Translations under genes and position numbers: made by a program
Shown here: positions 46,603 to 54,368 of the stretch, in pieces
Position numbering within the stretch: the stretch's first letter is position 1
Layout: the number at the start of each line of letters is the position of its first letter
Assembly (NCBI GenBank): GCA_963803125.1
Contig: CAWDLR010000003.1
Coordinates: 1,302,001-1,366,000 of the forward strand
Direction: 5' to 3'
Length of the DNA stretch: 64,000 nt
From: G963675935 sp963803125
Lineage (GTDB): Bacteria; Planctomycetota; Planctomycetia; Pirellulales; Thermoguttaceae
The notes under the pieces: generated by a model
The model's database searches: none
What the model was told of the DNA's origin: nothing
The model's input: only the letters and a program-made list of their open reading frames with translations

Positions 46603-46847
46603 GTTCTCAACTCCTCTTCCGAAACCGAATCGGCTTCGCCCTTGCCCCGCTGTTGCGTTTCTCGGGGCTGGGTGGTGTTCTGATACCTCCCGCCCAACTG
46701 CCGCTTGGCGTGCGTCCTACGCGATGGATGCCGCTCGCACGGCATAGCGGCTCCGCACGCGCCGCACCGTCGCGGTGGCCTGGTCGCCGGGGTGACGATC
46801 AACGGCGTCTTTCGCGTTCTTGCAAGTGTTCGGCCGGTGATGCTCAT
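46599..46847 (-). CDS. Small zinc-ribbon-like hypothetical protein
   Basis: 82 basic residues. The segment RRCGACGAAMPCERHPSRR has three Cys and a His that could bind zinc. The rest is polar and low in complexity. Support comes mainly from the ATGA overlap with the methylase, which continues the coupling pattern of this operon. No clear ribosome-binding site. Function unknown. Confidence 0.5.
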   Translation of the reverse strand: MSITGRTLARTRKTPLIVTPATRPPRRCGACGAAMPCERHPSRRTHAKRQLGGRYQNTTQPRETQQRGKGEADSVSEEELRT

Positions 46848-46948
46848 TCGTCAATGCGGTTGGAAAAAAGCCCGACGGCCGGGACTGGAAAACCGACCGC
46901 CGGGCCGAGGAGCCGGCCAGAGCTACAAGCCCGGCCGGTTCGACTGGT

Positions 46949-47848
46949 TCAGTCCGCCCAGCGCATGTTTTCGACTGCGAACATTCGGGCCTTGCGAGAT
47001 TCGTTAGCGGCTTGGAGCTTCACGTTGAGCTTCCCAAGCTCTGCGATGTCTTTCGCATTCGCCGTCTCTGCGTCTTGCCGCCCGGCGAGTAGGCCCATTA
47101 ACTCGTCAAGTCTTGCGCGGGCCGCGCGATACGCTCGCGTCAGCCAAGCAGACTTGTCGTCAACGGTCAGTGCGCCTGGCGTGATCGGAGGCGAGATGTC
47201 GCCACGTGCAAGAGATTCGCAATGTGCGCGCTGTTTGACAATCAACTCTTCGGCTTGTAGCACCGGGCGACGTTCCGAGATGCGCGCCTTCACTTGCTCA
47301 ATTTGTTGCTGCAACGCTTGTGCGGTCGAATCCGGCCGCTGGTCGGGTGTGCTTTGATAGAGCACTTGCTCGGCACGGGAACGGCAATCACTAACGGCAG
47401 CATGACTGCGGATGGCCGACGATCCCAGCCGGCCAAGATACCCGTCGGGCATGGAGTTGGCAAACCATTGTAAGGCGGTTCCCAACTGGGTCAGCGTCCC
47501 AACGGGCACCGTATAGTTCGCCGCGTGAAGTCTTTGCCGCAAGTCGCCGACGGTCACGTTGTCGGGCAGGGGCGAACCCGCAAACGCTTTCGCCTCCATT
47601 ACGGCCTTAGCAGCTTCAGCGGCCGCGGCTTCGAGCTTGGGCAAATCGACCCGTAGCGATTCGCACGCTTGAACGCGAGACAAGTACACCGTGCGGTCTT
47701 TGTCCCATTCGATTTTCAGCTTGCGGCCGTTGAACAAAATAGTTTCGTCACACTCACCACGGGCCACGCTTTCACGATATGCCCGGATGGCAGACCGTGA
47801 CACTTTGCTCACGGTGGCGGTTTCGTTTTCGAGAATTGCTGTGCTCAC
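46949..47848 (-). CDS. Coiled-coil hypothetical protein downstream of the capsid-protease-like gene
   Basis: 299 residues. A short N-terminal part (SRSAIRAYRESVARGECDETILFNGRKLKIEWDKDRT) is followed by long helices rich in Ala, Glu, Lys and Gln (about 60-95, 180-220 and 240-290). It occupies the place where tailed phages often carry scaffold or capsid genes, but I see no capsid fold signature. It overlaps the upstream gene by four bases. Function unknown. Confidence 0.65.
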   Translation of the reverse strand: MSTAILENETATVSKVSRSAIRAYRESVARGECDETILFNGRKLKIEWDKDRTVYLSRVQACESLRVDLPKLEAAAAEAAKAVMEAKAFAGSPLPDNVTVGDLRQRLHAANYTVPVGTLTQLGTALQWFANSMPDGYLGRLGSSAIRSHAAVSDCRSRAEQVLYQSTPDQRPDSTAQALQQQIEQVKARISERRPVLQAEELIVKQRAHCESLARGDISPPITPGALTVDDKSAWLTRAYRAARARLDELMGLLAGRQDAETANAKDIAELGKLNVKLQAANESRKARMFAVENMRWAD

Positions 47849-48504
47849 TGTTTTCCTCCTAAAAAGTGGTTAGTTGTCGTTCTTGCTGCTGCTTCCTCGG
47901 CTCGCCGAAGCTCTCGACACCACGGCGATTCCCACTCGCGGGTTTTAACGTCAGGTGCCGGCGCGGGTCGCAAAATCTCGGCGCACAGAAGTTCGGTCGC
48001 AATCGCGGGTTCCTCTTCTTCTACCAGCCCGCACGTAGTGGCCGGCCGGCTCACAAGATCGACACTGTATACTTTGTCGATTTTTCGGACAATCTTTCGT
48101 CCGTTCTGTACAGTCCATGTACAGTCTGCGTCGTGCGAGAGTCCGCAACTGTAGGGTGCGTTGATTGCGTCCCACAATAACTGCTCGGCGAGTCGATGCT
48201 TGGGCGGGAAGTGCAGATCGCCGTGAATGCCGTCCTCGCCCAAGCGCGGGTTGCGAATCACGCCCAGCTTGCGGTCGTACTCTGGATTGCTGCCATCTCG
48301 GGTATGCCCAACGTACACGGGCACGCCATCATATCGACTGAGTGCCTCTTGCATGGCTTCGCGTGGATAATCCACGCGGTTGCGGCTGCTGTGTCCTAAG
48401 ACAAGCACGTCGTAAAGGATGCCCTTCTCGGCGTCAACGCGCAGTGGCGAAGTTGGGGTGATTGCATACTCGCGTAGGCGTCCGTTGCTGATGTGTGCGC
48501 TCAT
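47845..48504 (-). CDS. Prohead (capsid-maturation) protease-like protein
   Basis: 219 residues. The pattern resembles the phage prohead protease group: RNRVDYPREAMQEALSRYDG, then VYVGHTRDG with His67, GVIRNPRLGEDGIHGDLHF, SCGLSHDAD with Ser123, and VYSVDLVSRPATTCGL with Asp149. His, Ser and an acidic residue occur in the order expected for this herpes-protease-like fold. Without a capsid gene nearby it may act on a helper phage capsid or be a remnant. It overlaps both neighbours by four bases. Confidence 0.6.
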   Translation of the reverse strand: MSAHISNGRLREYAITPTSPLRVDAEKGILYDVLVLGHSSRNRVDYPREAMQEALSRYDGVPVYVGHTRDGSNPEYDRKLGVIRNPRLGEDGIHGDLHFPPKHRLAEQLLWDAINAPYSCGLSHDADCTWTVQNGRKIVRKIDKVYSVDLVSRPATTCGLVEEEEPAIATELLCAEILRPAPAPDVKTREWESPWCRELRRAEEAAARTTTNHFLGGKQ

Positions 48505-48791
48505 TGGTTTTGCTCCTCTTCTAATGTGTTTTCGGTTTCTGGCGGCCAGGGCACGCCGTGTTGTCGTAAAATCTCGCCGCCCGTTATGGTTGGCAATTGA
48601 ACTAACCGAATCCGACCAGGAGCCGGCGGCCTGGGCGGTTCGGGGTGTTCCGCCTCATACCTTTCCAGCGCCAAAACCTCCGCCCTGGTAGAACAAATGA
48701 TGAATTGAATCCTGATTTCGGTTTCGCCCGCCATCTGGACTTCAATTTCCCGCTCTAATTCTGCAATCTGTGCCGCAAGACTCTTAGCCAT
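48501..48791 (-). CDS. Small coiled-coil protein
   Basis: 96 residues. The N-terminal helix (AKSLAAQIAELEREIEVQ) could form a coiled coil. A strand-rich middle (EIRIQFIICS) and a proline-rich linker follow. Overlaps of 8 bp upstream and 4 bp downstream support its reality. Unknown function. Confidence 0.6.
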   Translation of the reverse strand: MAKSLAAQIAELEREIEVQMAGETEIRIQFIICSTRAEVLALERYEAEHPEPPRPPAPGRIRLVQLPTITGGEILRQHGVPWPPETENTLEEEQNQ

Positions 48792-49218
48792 TGGATGATG
48801 TCCCCCTTAACACGAGGCCCTGCAAACGCACCACGGACTCGATAAGATCGAGCGCCCGTGGCTCACCGAGGCAATAGGCCATAATCAGCTTTCCCGCCGC
48901 AACATCACCGGCCGCAAACTTATCCCAAAGCGCCTCGACACCCGCCCGCATTCTGTCCGGCGTTGACGCCCGAAGTAGCTCGCTGCGAAGCCGGGCCACG
49001 CGACGGGCTAGCGGGTTTCCGTGCCCAGCGGCCAGCCTGTTGCCCGGCGCGAAACGTCCGATGTCGTCACGGCCGCCGTTCACATTCGGGATGCACGGCA
49101 AGGCTTCGGGCTGGCTGATGACCTCGGGCAGGGCCTCCAAGGGGCCGGAAAGGGCCGAAACGTCCATTTCCGCCACCGCTGGGGCCGCGTTTTCCAAAAT
49201 GTCAACGTCTTCGCTCAC
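48784..49218 (-). CDS. Hypothetical protein with a DUF5681-like segment
   Basis: 144 residues. The core DDIGRFAPGNRLAAGHGNPLARRVARLRSELL, followed by MRAGVEALWDKFAAGDVAAGKLIMAYCLGEP, resembles the G-x-F-x-x-G-N module of DUF5681-type proteins common near phage terminases. A DNA-binding or packaging-recognition role is possible but unproven. It overlaps the next gene by 8 bp. Confidence 0.6.
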   Translation of the reverse strand: MSEDVDILENAAPAVAEMDVSALSGPLEALPEVISQPEALPCIPNVNGGRDDIGRFAPGNRLAAGHGNPLARRVARLRSELLRASTPDRMRAGVEALWDKFAAGDVAAGKLIMAYCLGEPRALDLIESVVRLQGLVLRGTSSNG

Positions 49219-49484
49219 TGCTGCGTCTCCAAATCGCTTCCCCGCCGTAACCCCGTGATACTGGCGAGTAGGTGTTGTAGCTTTCCTGCCCTGCCCCTTT
49301 CTTTCTTCGCGGTCAGGGGAATACTCGGGACAGTTTTCGCCGCCGTTGTCTGCCGGGTTGCCAGGTGAGTAGTAGTCGGGGCGCAGGTTGGCCCCGTAGG
49401 GGCCAAACCTTCCCGACTATTACTTTCACTACTCGGGACGACTATCCCGACTATGCAATCCCGACTATCCCGACAACTACTCAT
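49215..49484 (-). CDS. Possible small protein encoded over the repeat region
   Basis: 89 residues with a skewed Ser/Thr/Arg composition and no family features. It overlaps the ATPase stop (8 bp) and the next start (4 bp), like other genes of this operon. Its 5' part, however, is made of the CCCGACTAT repeats, so it may be spurious. Confidence 0.35.
   Translation of the reverse strand: MSSCRDSRDCIVGIVVPSSESNSREGLAPTGPTCAPTTTHLATRQTTAAKTVPSIPLTAKKERGRAGKLQHLLASITGLRRGSDLETQQ
49370..49482. other. CCCGACTAT iteron-like cluster and hairpin
   Basis: CCCGACTAT occurs at 49412, 49446 and 49460. Degenerate or inverted versions lie at about 49371-49380 (AGTAGTCGGG), 49428-49438 and 49468-49482. An inverted repeat TTGGCCCC/GGGGCCAA with a 3-base loop is at 49389-49407. 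Placed directly after the RepA-like ATPase gene, this could be a replication origin or operator. Confidence 0.45.
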
Positions 49485-50697
49485 TGGGGGTTTCGTCCTT
49501 TAGCTTGTAACCCTCGATTGGCGTCTTCCGTCGCCCTTTGATAATGTCGCAAGGTGCGGCCACGCCGTCAGTCAATAAGGCAGACAATGCCGAGTTGAAC
49601 CGCCCGGTCTGCAAGCCCGACGTGTCGCGCAGCACCGTCTTGGATTCGCCGGCGGTAAACTTTGCCATCGTGTTTGCCACGGTTTGCTTGTCGCGCTCCA
49701 GCGTGGCCTCCGCCTTCTCCCGCTTGGCAGTTTCCTTCCGATCCTCCACGGCGTTGTGGGCTTCGGCGGCGGTCTGAATCCCGACGGCCCATTGCCGGTC
49801 AACCCCGGCCTGATAGCGCCCTTCGTCAACGTCCAAGCCCCAGTAGCCCCCGTGGCCAGCGCTTCCGCCCACGGATAGGTGAAGACGATGTATCCCGCTG
49901 CCCGGTTCGTAGGGCTCGCGTCGATTCAAGAGAATCCATTGCCGTGCTGCCTCTGCAAACCCGCTCCAAGAGATTGCCGACAACTCCAAGGGCTGGTAAT
50001 CGTTGCCGGAACCTTTCTTGACGTGGTGCAAGAGAACCAACGTACAACCGCGCTCTTGGCAAACCTCACTCACCCGCCGCAATAGCTGCCCTTGGATGAA
50101 GAGATTGCCGGCGTCGGCTCCGTCCATCGCCATGAACACGGGGTCGATGAAAAGCACCTCCAAGGCATGTTCCAAAATCAGGGCGTCGATTGCCTCCAAG
50201 TGGTCACGGCTGCCTATCTGTGGCACGCGGTCAGCTATAACCAGATTGCGAACCGCCGCCGGATCGTGGCCCGCTGCCCGTGCAATGCGGCGGACTGTTT
50301 CGGCCAACGTCGGCAAACCACTCTCGCCACTCATAAACGCCACGGCCACCGGCTCGGGAACCTTGAACCGTCCAAGGAAGTATCCCGCCGTCGCCAAGGA
50401 AAACGCCATATCGAGGGAAATCGAGGTCTTCAACGCCTTCTGCGGCCCCGCAAGCACCATCGGCTGCCCGGCCGCCATGATTCCCTCGACAAGAAACCGA
50501 ATCTCAAACTTTGCGGCAACGAGGTCCGCACAACTCATTGGGCGGTAATCAATCTCGGTCACGGGCTGGCGGGCTGGGTCGGTTGCCGGCGGCCGGTCGA
50601 TCGGCTCCACCCCGGCAAGCAGTCGATTCACCGCGTCGGCGTCAACTTCACCGTTGGCCCGTCGGGCTGTAGCGGATTCTCCGCGTTGGGTGTTCAT
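49477..50697 (-). CDS. RepA-like RecA-fold ATPase (AAA_25)
   Basis: 406 residues. The Walker A variant is AGPQKALKTS (about residues 83-92), as in planctomycete and plasmid AAA_25 proteins. Then AVAFMSGESGLPTLAETVRRI, Walker B VLFIDPVFM and the sensor LVLLHHVKKGSG are present. A C-terminal winged-helix-like region (ESKTVLRDTSGLQTGRFNSALSALL) follows. These are hexameric replicative helicases of plasmids, phages and satellites. It suggests the element can replicate after excision. It follows the excisionase-like gene by about 30 bases. Confidence 0.8.
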   Translation of the reverse strand: MNTQRGESATARRANGEVDADAVNRLLAGVEPIDRPPATDPARQPVTEIDYRPMSCADLVAAKFEIRFLVEGIMAAGQPMVLAGPQKALKTSISLDMAFSLATAGYFLGRFKVPEPVAVAFMSGESGLPTLAETVRRIARAAGHDPAAVRNLVIADRVPQIGSRDHLEAIDALILEHALEVLFIDPVFMAMDGADAGNLFIQGQLLRRVSEVCQERGCTLVLLHHVKKGSGNDYQPLELSAISWSGFAEAARQWILLNRREPYEPGSGIHRLHLSVGGSAGHGGYWGLDVDEGRYQAGVDRQWAVGIQTAAEAHNAVEDRKETAKREKAEATLERDKQTVANTMAKFTAGESKTVLRDTSGLQTGRFNSALSALLTDGVAAPCDIIKGRRKTPIEGYKLKDETPNE

Positions 50698-50728
50698 TGC
50701 TAGTGGCCCTCCATCGCGCCGCGGATTC

Positions 50729-50950
50729 CTACTTAGCGGACGAAGAGGACGCCATCTGCAATTCGACGAAGGCGTCGAGAGCCTCGCGGGAATACCAGAC
50801 CCGCTTGCCGAGCCGGAATGGCCTTAGCACGTCGCGGTAGCGGCCGGACGTGGCCCATGCGGCTAATGTGGCGGGGGAGATGTTTAGATATTTGGCCGCA
50901 GCTACGCGGTCCACACAATCCGCCAAGGCGGGAGCAGTGAGGGGACACAT
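50729..50950 (-). CDS. Excisionase-like helix-turn-helix protein
   Basis: 73 residues of the HTH_17/MerR-like type: DRVAAAKYLNISPATLAAWATSGRYRDVLRPFRLGKRVWYSREALDAFV. The wing after the helix-turn-helix and its place between integrase and rep genes suit an excisionase or a control protein. No other clear domain. Confidence 0.8.
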   Translation of the reverse strand: MCPLTAPALADCVDRVAAAKYLNISPATLAAWATSGRYRDVLRPFRLGKRVWYSREALDAFVELQMASSSSAK

Positions 50951-51027
50951 ACGCCAAATCCTCCACGGTTAAACGTGACTTGCGAAAGGGTCGCTTGATT
51001 TCCACGGCATAGACAGTTCCAAGAAAC

Positions 51028-51062
51028 AAAAAAGCCCGCAGGATTTTGCATCCCACGGGCTT
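51028..51062 (-). terminator. Hairpin terminator, minus strand
   Basis: AGCCCG (51033-51038) pairs with CGGGCT (51056-51061); the T run on the minus strand corresponds to the A run at 51028-51033. It lies between the integrase and the excisionase-like gene and backs up the stronger terminator at 51166. Confidence 0.6.
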
Positions 51063-51165
51063 CGGCTTTTGGCTCGGATACCCTAGCAGTTTGTACTATC
51101 GGCTATCTTCGCCTAAACACTACACTACTTTCTCAAAAAACTGCCGATACCATTCGAGGCGCAAC

Positions 51166-51189
51166 AAAAACCCCGGATTGCGGCCGGGG
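51166..51189 (-). terminator. Integrase terminator
   Basis: On the minus strand CCCCGG, 7-base loop, CCGGGG, then TTTTTG (plus-strand 51166-51189). It begins 26 bases after the integrase stop codon. Confidence 0.8.
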
Positions 51190-51214
51190 TAGTTTCGTAT
51201 CGGTTGACGCCGGT

Positions 51215-52528
51215 TCACTGCTGCTGCGGATCGGCCGCCGGGGCGGCCAACAACTTGATGCCGTCGCCGCCGATGGCTACACCGGCAGTTTCGATCATCT
51301 TGGCGGATGCACCAGAGACAGCTTCTCTAACTGGGTCCAACTGCAACCGGCTGTAGACTTGGGTGCTTTTCAGGTCCGCATGGCCGAGGCTCTTTCCGAT
51401 GATCGCCAAGCTAATGCCCATTGCGGCTTGCCAGCTACCTTGCGTGCGCCGCAAATCGTGCATGTGTAGGTCCATCGGTTCGGCTGGTGGCAGAGTCGCC
51501 TTGCACGTCGGGCATACTTCCGGCTTCCTGCCGATGATCTCGTTGCACGTCGGACATCGCCGCATACCGGCAAGGATGCGATTCCATGCCTTCCTCGGGT
51601 CTGATAGGTGGCCGTGGCCCTTGAACGCGGGAAAGACAAACGGGCTGCCGTTCCGCTGCTGGTGGCGGGTTGTGAGAATCGCCAGAGCCGGCGCACACAA
51701 CGCGATGGATGTCGGCCGCTTGTTCTTCGTCTTGGCGGCGGGAATGTGCCATACGGCGTTTGCCAGGTCGATTTCCGGCCACTCCATCGACGCGATGTTT
51801 CCGCGCCGGCTGCCGGTAAAGAGGCAGAGTAGGAAAAACGCCTGCCAGTAGGCATCCTCTGCGGCCAGACTCCTGAAAAACGCCTCCATTTCGGCCGGCA
51901 ACAGAAACCGCTCGCGGGATCGTTCCGGGAAATTCGCCACGCCGATGCACGGGTTAGGGCCTGAGTATCCTACGGCGTCCGACCCCTTAGAAAACATCGT
52001 CGCCAAGAGGGCCTTGCATCGGTTCGCTTGTATCGGGCCGTGATCCTTGGCGATGTCGCCATGCCACTTGGCGACGACGGCCTTGGTGATAGCGGATAGT
52101 CGCTTGCCTGCCAGTGCCCCCATATACTTTTCCCATTGCCGCTCGTCATCCTTCCAACTCTTCTTCCGCGGCTTGGCGTGGAGGTCCAGGTAGCTTGTCC
52201 ATAGATCGGACAGCTTCGCCTCTTCACGCTTCGCTCGTCGTGCAGCCTGGGGGTTGCGTCCTGCGGCCACGTCACCGGCATGGATGCGGGCAGCTTCGCG
52301 GGCCTGATCGACGCTCAACTCGTCGGTTGTCCCCAATCGCACGCGGGTAGGCCGGCCGTCGATCCTGCGGACGAAATAAAAGACTCGCTTCCCACTAGGA
52401 AAGACGGCCACTTGCAGCCCCAGGCACTTTGCGTCTTTGTGATAGTCTCTGGTGTTGGGATCGTCGGTGTCCGGCGGCTTGAGATTCCTGATCTTCGCTT
52501 CGGTAAAGGCGAAACTGGTGGTGGCCAT
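51215..52528 (-). CDS. int: Tyrosine recombinase/integrase with a zinc-knuckle insert
   Basis: 437 residues. The N-terminal arm-binding domain (AKIRNLKPPDTDDPNTRDYH to about residue 95) precedes a core-binding SAM-like domain (106-200). The catalytic domain contains Arg241 in LFTGSRRGNI, His357 and Arg360 in HDLRRT, His383 in LGHADLKST and nucleophile Tyr392. A CPTC...CPTC pair (Cys325, 328, 339, 342) is inserted just before the HxxR box, which is unusual. It would catalyse integration at tRNA-Pro. It lies next to the right attachment site and its putative arm sites. Confidence 0.9.
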   Translation of the reverse strand: MATTSFAFTEAKIRNLKPPDTDDPNTRDYHKDAKCLGLQVAVFPSGKRVFYFVRRIDGRPTRVRLGTTDELSVDQAREAARIHAGDVAAGRNPQAARRAKREEAKLSDLWTSYLDLHAKPRKKSWKDDERQWEKYMGALAGKRLSAITKAVVAKWHGDIAKDHGPIQANRCKALLATMFSKGSDAVGYSGPNPCIGVANFPERSRERFLLPAEMEAFFRSLAAEDAYWQAFFLLCLFTGSRRGNIASMEWPEIDLANAVWHIPAAKTKNKRPTSIALCAPALAILTTRHQQRNGSPFVFPAFKGHGHLSDPRKAWNRILAGMRRCPTCNEIIGRKPEVCPTCKATLPPAEPMDLHMHDLRRTQGSWQAAMGISLAIIGKSLGHADLKSTQVYSRLQLDPVREAVSGASAKMIETAGVAIGGDGIKLLAAPAADPQQQ

Positions 52529-52558
52529 GACAATACCCTCCGGTTTGTGAGGTGGTTT

Positions 52559-52670
52559 CGTGCTACGCGGAATTCGACGTTCTCACTGTTTTCCCCGTGT
52601 TTCCGTGCTACGTTCGTGCTACGCAAAACGTCGAATCGAGTCGAAAACAGTCGAAACGTACCGTAGCACG
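52559..52670. promoter_or_regulatory. Putative integrase arm sites, right cluster
   Basis: CGTGCTACG at 52559-52567, then a direct pair at 52604-52612 and 52615-52623 (11-base step), and an inverted copy at 52662-52670. These match the left-end sites and lie within 190 bases of the right attachment site. Confidence 0.65.
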
Positions 52671-52748
52671 GATAACAGAGTATAGCAGCAAACCAAAGGG
52701 AATCAATAGCTTTCGATAGGAATATATCAGAAGGTCGCCTATCTGTCA

Positions 52749-52796
52749 CTGAATGGGGTTCAGAAGGTCGCAAGTTCAAATCTTGTCGCCCCGACA
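52749..52796. other. Right attachment site, tRNA-Pro 3' copy
   Basis: Three substitutions against the tRNA copy, all in the T-arm: GCAAG TTCAAAT CTTGT instead of GCAGG TTCGAAT CCTGT. The stem pair changes from G-C to A-T, so pairing is kept. Confidence 0.85.
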
Positions 52797-53149
52797 CCGC
52801 GAAAGGGGATAAGTTCAATAATTGGACTTATCCCCATTTTTTTCCCCAAACACCGCAGGGTGCATCACGATCGCCTGGAATTGAAAACGAGTGTTTCTGT
52901 CGGCAGTCGCAAAAGAACAATTCAGAAATTATCCAGCAAAACGCTGAAAAGCAGGGTGGTCATGGGGGGCTATGTGGCTTTCAGGGGCGGCCATTTTCTG
53001 TAAAAGGTCAGTGTTCGGCAAAAATGCCTCCTCCAGCCGCCGTTTTTGCGGGGATTTGGGAAGGGTGAAAATGGCACGGCTGATGCAAAACGGAGATTTG
53101 ACAGGTCGGTGGTCGTGGAGGCAGCGGCAACATCATGGTGGCGAACGGG

Positions 53150-53899
53150 TCATCGCAGGATTTTGCATTTCGGTAGTGCCTGCCGGAGTCTCTTCACAGC
53201 GGCGTCGGTAATTCTGGTGCCGCCAATCAAAAGCATTTCGAGTTGCCCCAACCCTTGAAGATGCACCAGCCCAGCGTCGCTGATTCTGGTGCTGCGGAGG
53301 TCGAGCCATTTGAGTTGTCTCAAGCCCGCAAGATGTACCAGCTCGGAGTCGGTGACTTCGGTGCTGTTGAGCCACAGCACTTGGAGTTGCGTCAAGCCTT
53401 CCAGATGCACCATCTCGGCGTCGGTGGTTGCCGCCGTCCCGACGAGAAAAACTCCCGTCACGCTCACCAATGAATCATCCCGTAGGACTTTCCCCAACCA
53501 CGTCGGTTCAGATTCGACTCGTCCCCCACCTTTCTCGATCTCGTCCGCCGCCGCCTTCTGCTTCCTCTCCTGCTGCCTCTCGACCGCCACCCAGCTAAAC
53601 GCAACGGCGACGGCGACAACCAATAGCATCAGCGAACGGAGGCTGAACTGGAACCGACGACGGAACAGCAGGGCGACAACGAGCCAGACGAACATCACCA
53701 ACAGCGTCGCCCCGACCGCCGCCAGTACAATTTCCACCGTCCAGGTCTGGCGGTTGAAGTCAAACCAGTCGAAGCACTCCGACAGCAGCAGGAATCCTTC
53801 CACCACCAGCAAACCGAACACTAAGCGGTTTGGGGTGAGCCGAAGCCAGCGGAGTTTTGGTGGCTTCTGTTCGGCGGTAGGTGGCGAGTCGGTTTCCAT
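53150..53899 (-). CDS. Membrane protein with leucine-rich repeats
   Basis: 249 residues. Three hydrophobic segments (LVFGLLVVEGFLLLSECF, VEIVLAAVGATLLVMFVWLVVALLF and SLRSLMLLVVAVAVAFSWVAV) precede about four leucine-rich repeats of 24 residues (GLTQLQVLWLNSTEVTDSELVHL and relatives). The FSLRSLMLLVV anchor is a planctomycete hallmark. The repeats should face the periplasm or cytoplasm as a protein-binding surface. Unknown partner. Confidence 0.75.
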   Translation of the reverse strand: METDSPPTAEQKPPKLRWLRLTPNRLVFGLLVVEGFLLLSECFDWFDFNRQTWTVEIVLAAVGATLLVMFVWLVVALLFRRRFQFSLRSLMLLVVAVAVAFSWVAVERQQERKQKAAADEIEKGGGRVESEPTWLGKVLRDDSLVSVTGVFLVGTAATTDAEMVHLEGLTQLQVLWLNSTEVTDSELVHLAGLRQLKWLDLRSTRISDAGLVHLQGLGQLEMLLIGGTRITDAAVKRLRQALPKCKILR

Positions 53900-54368
53900 C
53901 CTTCACTTCGCCTTTCGTTTGATGAGTTCCAGCCTGCCAGTCTATCCCCTCTCGGCAGTGGCGACAAGCAGGATCGCCCAGCCATCCACCAGCCCCAACC
54001 CCCTTTCCCTGCCCCCGTACCAAGAATAACAATCCAAAAACTCCGAACGAAATCCTCTGACGCTGGGGTGCCTCGCCGGGGGCGTGGAGAAAAGGCGGGG
54101 ACGGCTTCTTTTCAAGGGGTGCCGAGGGAAGCCTTCCAGTTGCTTTCCCGTTGACTCGGCTGAACTCCCTTGAAACTTGGGGTTCGGTGGCGGGGCGGGG
54201 GCGGCTCTTCGTCAAGGAGGACCGAGGGAAGCCAACTGACCGGAGGGGAAGCATTGGGGTGGTGTTCCCCTTGGCTTGGCTTGATTTCCGTAGAGGTTGG
54301 TCATCTCCTTGGGGCGTCGATGTGGGCATTCTGGCATCCAACATTTGAAATACGGAAGCCCCCGCCTG
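53900..54368. other. Intergenic region, no convincing gene
   Basis: Contains an imperfect repeat of CCGAGGGAAGCC (about 54121 and 54221) with similar flanks. Open frames here have skewed composition and no start signals; I do not annotate them. Confidence 0.55.

Larger units (their letters stand above)
45065..52796. mobile_element. Integrative element in tRNA-Pro, 7.7 kb
   Basis: It is bounded by a 48-bp near-identical repeat: the tRNA 3' part at 45065-45112 and a copy at 52749-52796 with three differences. Cargo, right to left: tyrosine integrase, excisionase-like protein, RepA-like ATPase, and five to seven small overlapping genes including a capsid-protease-like one. A Dam-type methylase and, on the other strand, a DUF4282 membrane protein complete it. 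There is no portal, terminase large subunit, major capsid, tail or relaxase gene. It fits a phage satellite or plasmid-like island (inference). Confidence 0.88.
52529..53149. other. Non-coding right end of the element and flanking DNA
   Basis: Holds the right arm sites and the right attachment site. After 52797 the DNA is ordinary flanking sequence in which I see no gene or strong repeat before the leucine-rich-repeat gene. Confidence 0.6.

Noticed and set aside
52749..52796. Second tRNA gene at the right attachment site
   Set aside because: Only the 3' half is present; upstream sequence has no matching acceptor strand or D-arm.
53760..54344. Open frame of 194 codons on the minus strand
   Set aside because: It overlaps the leucine-rich-repeat gene start, has skewed composition and no family features or start signal.
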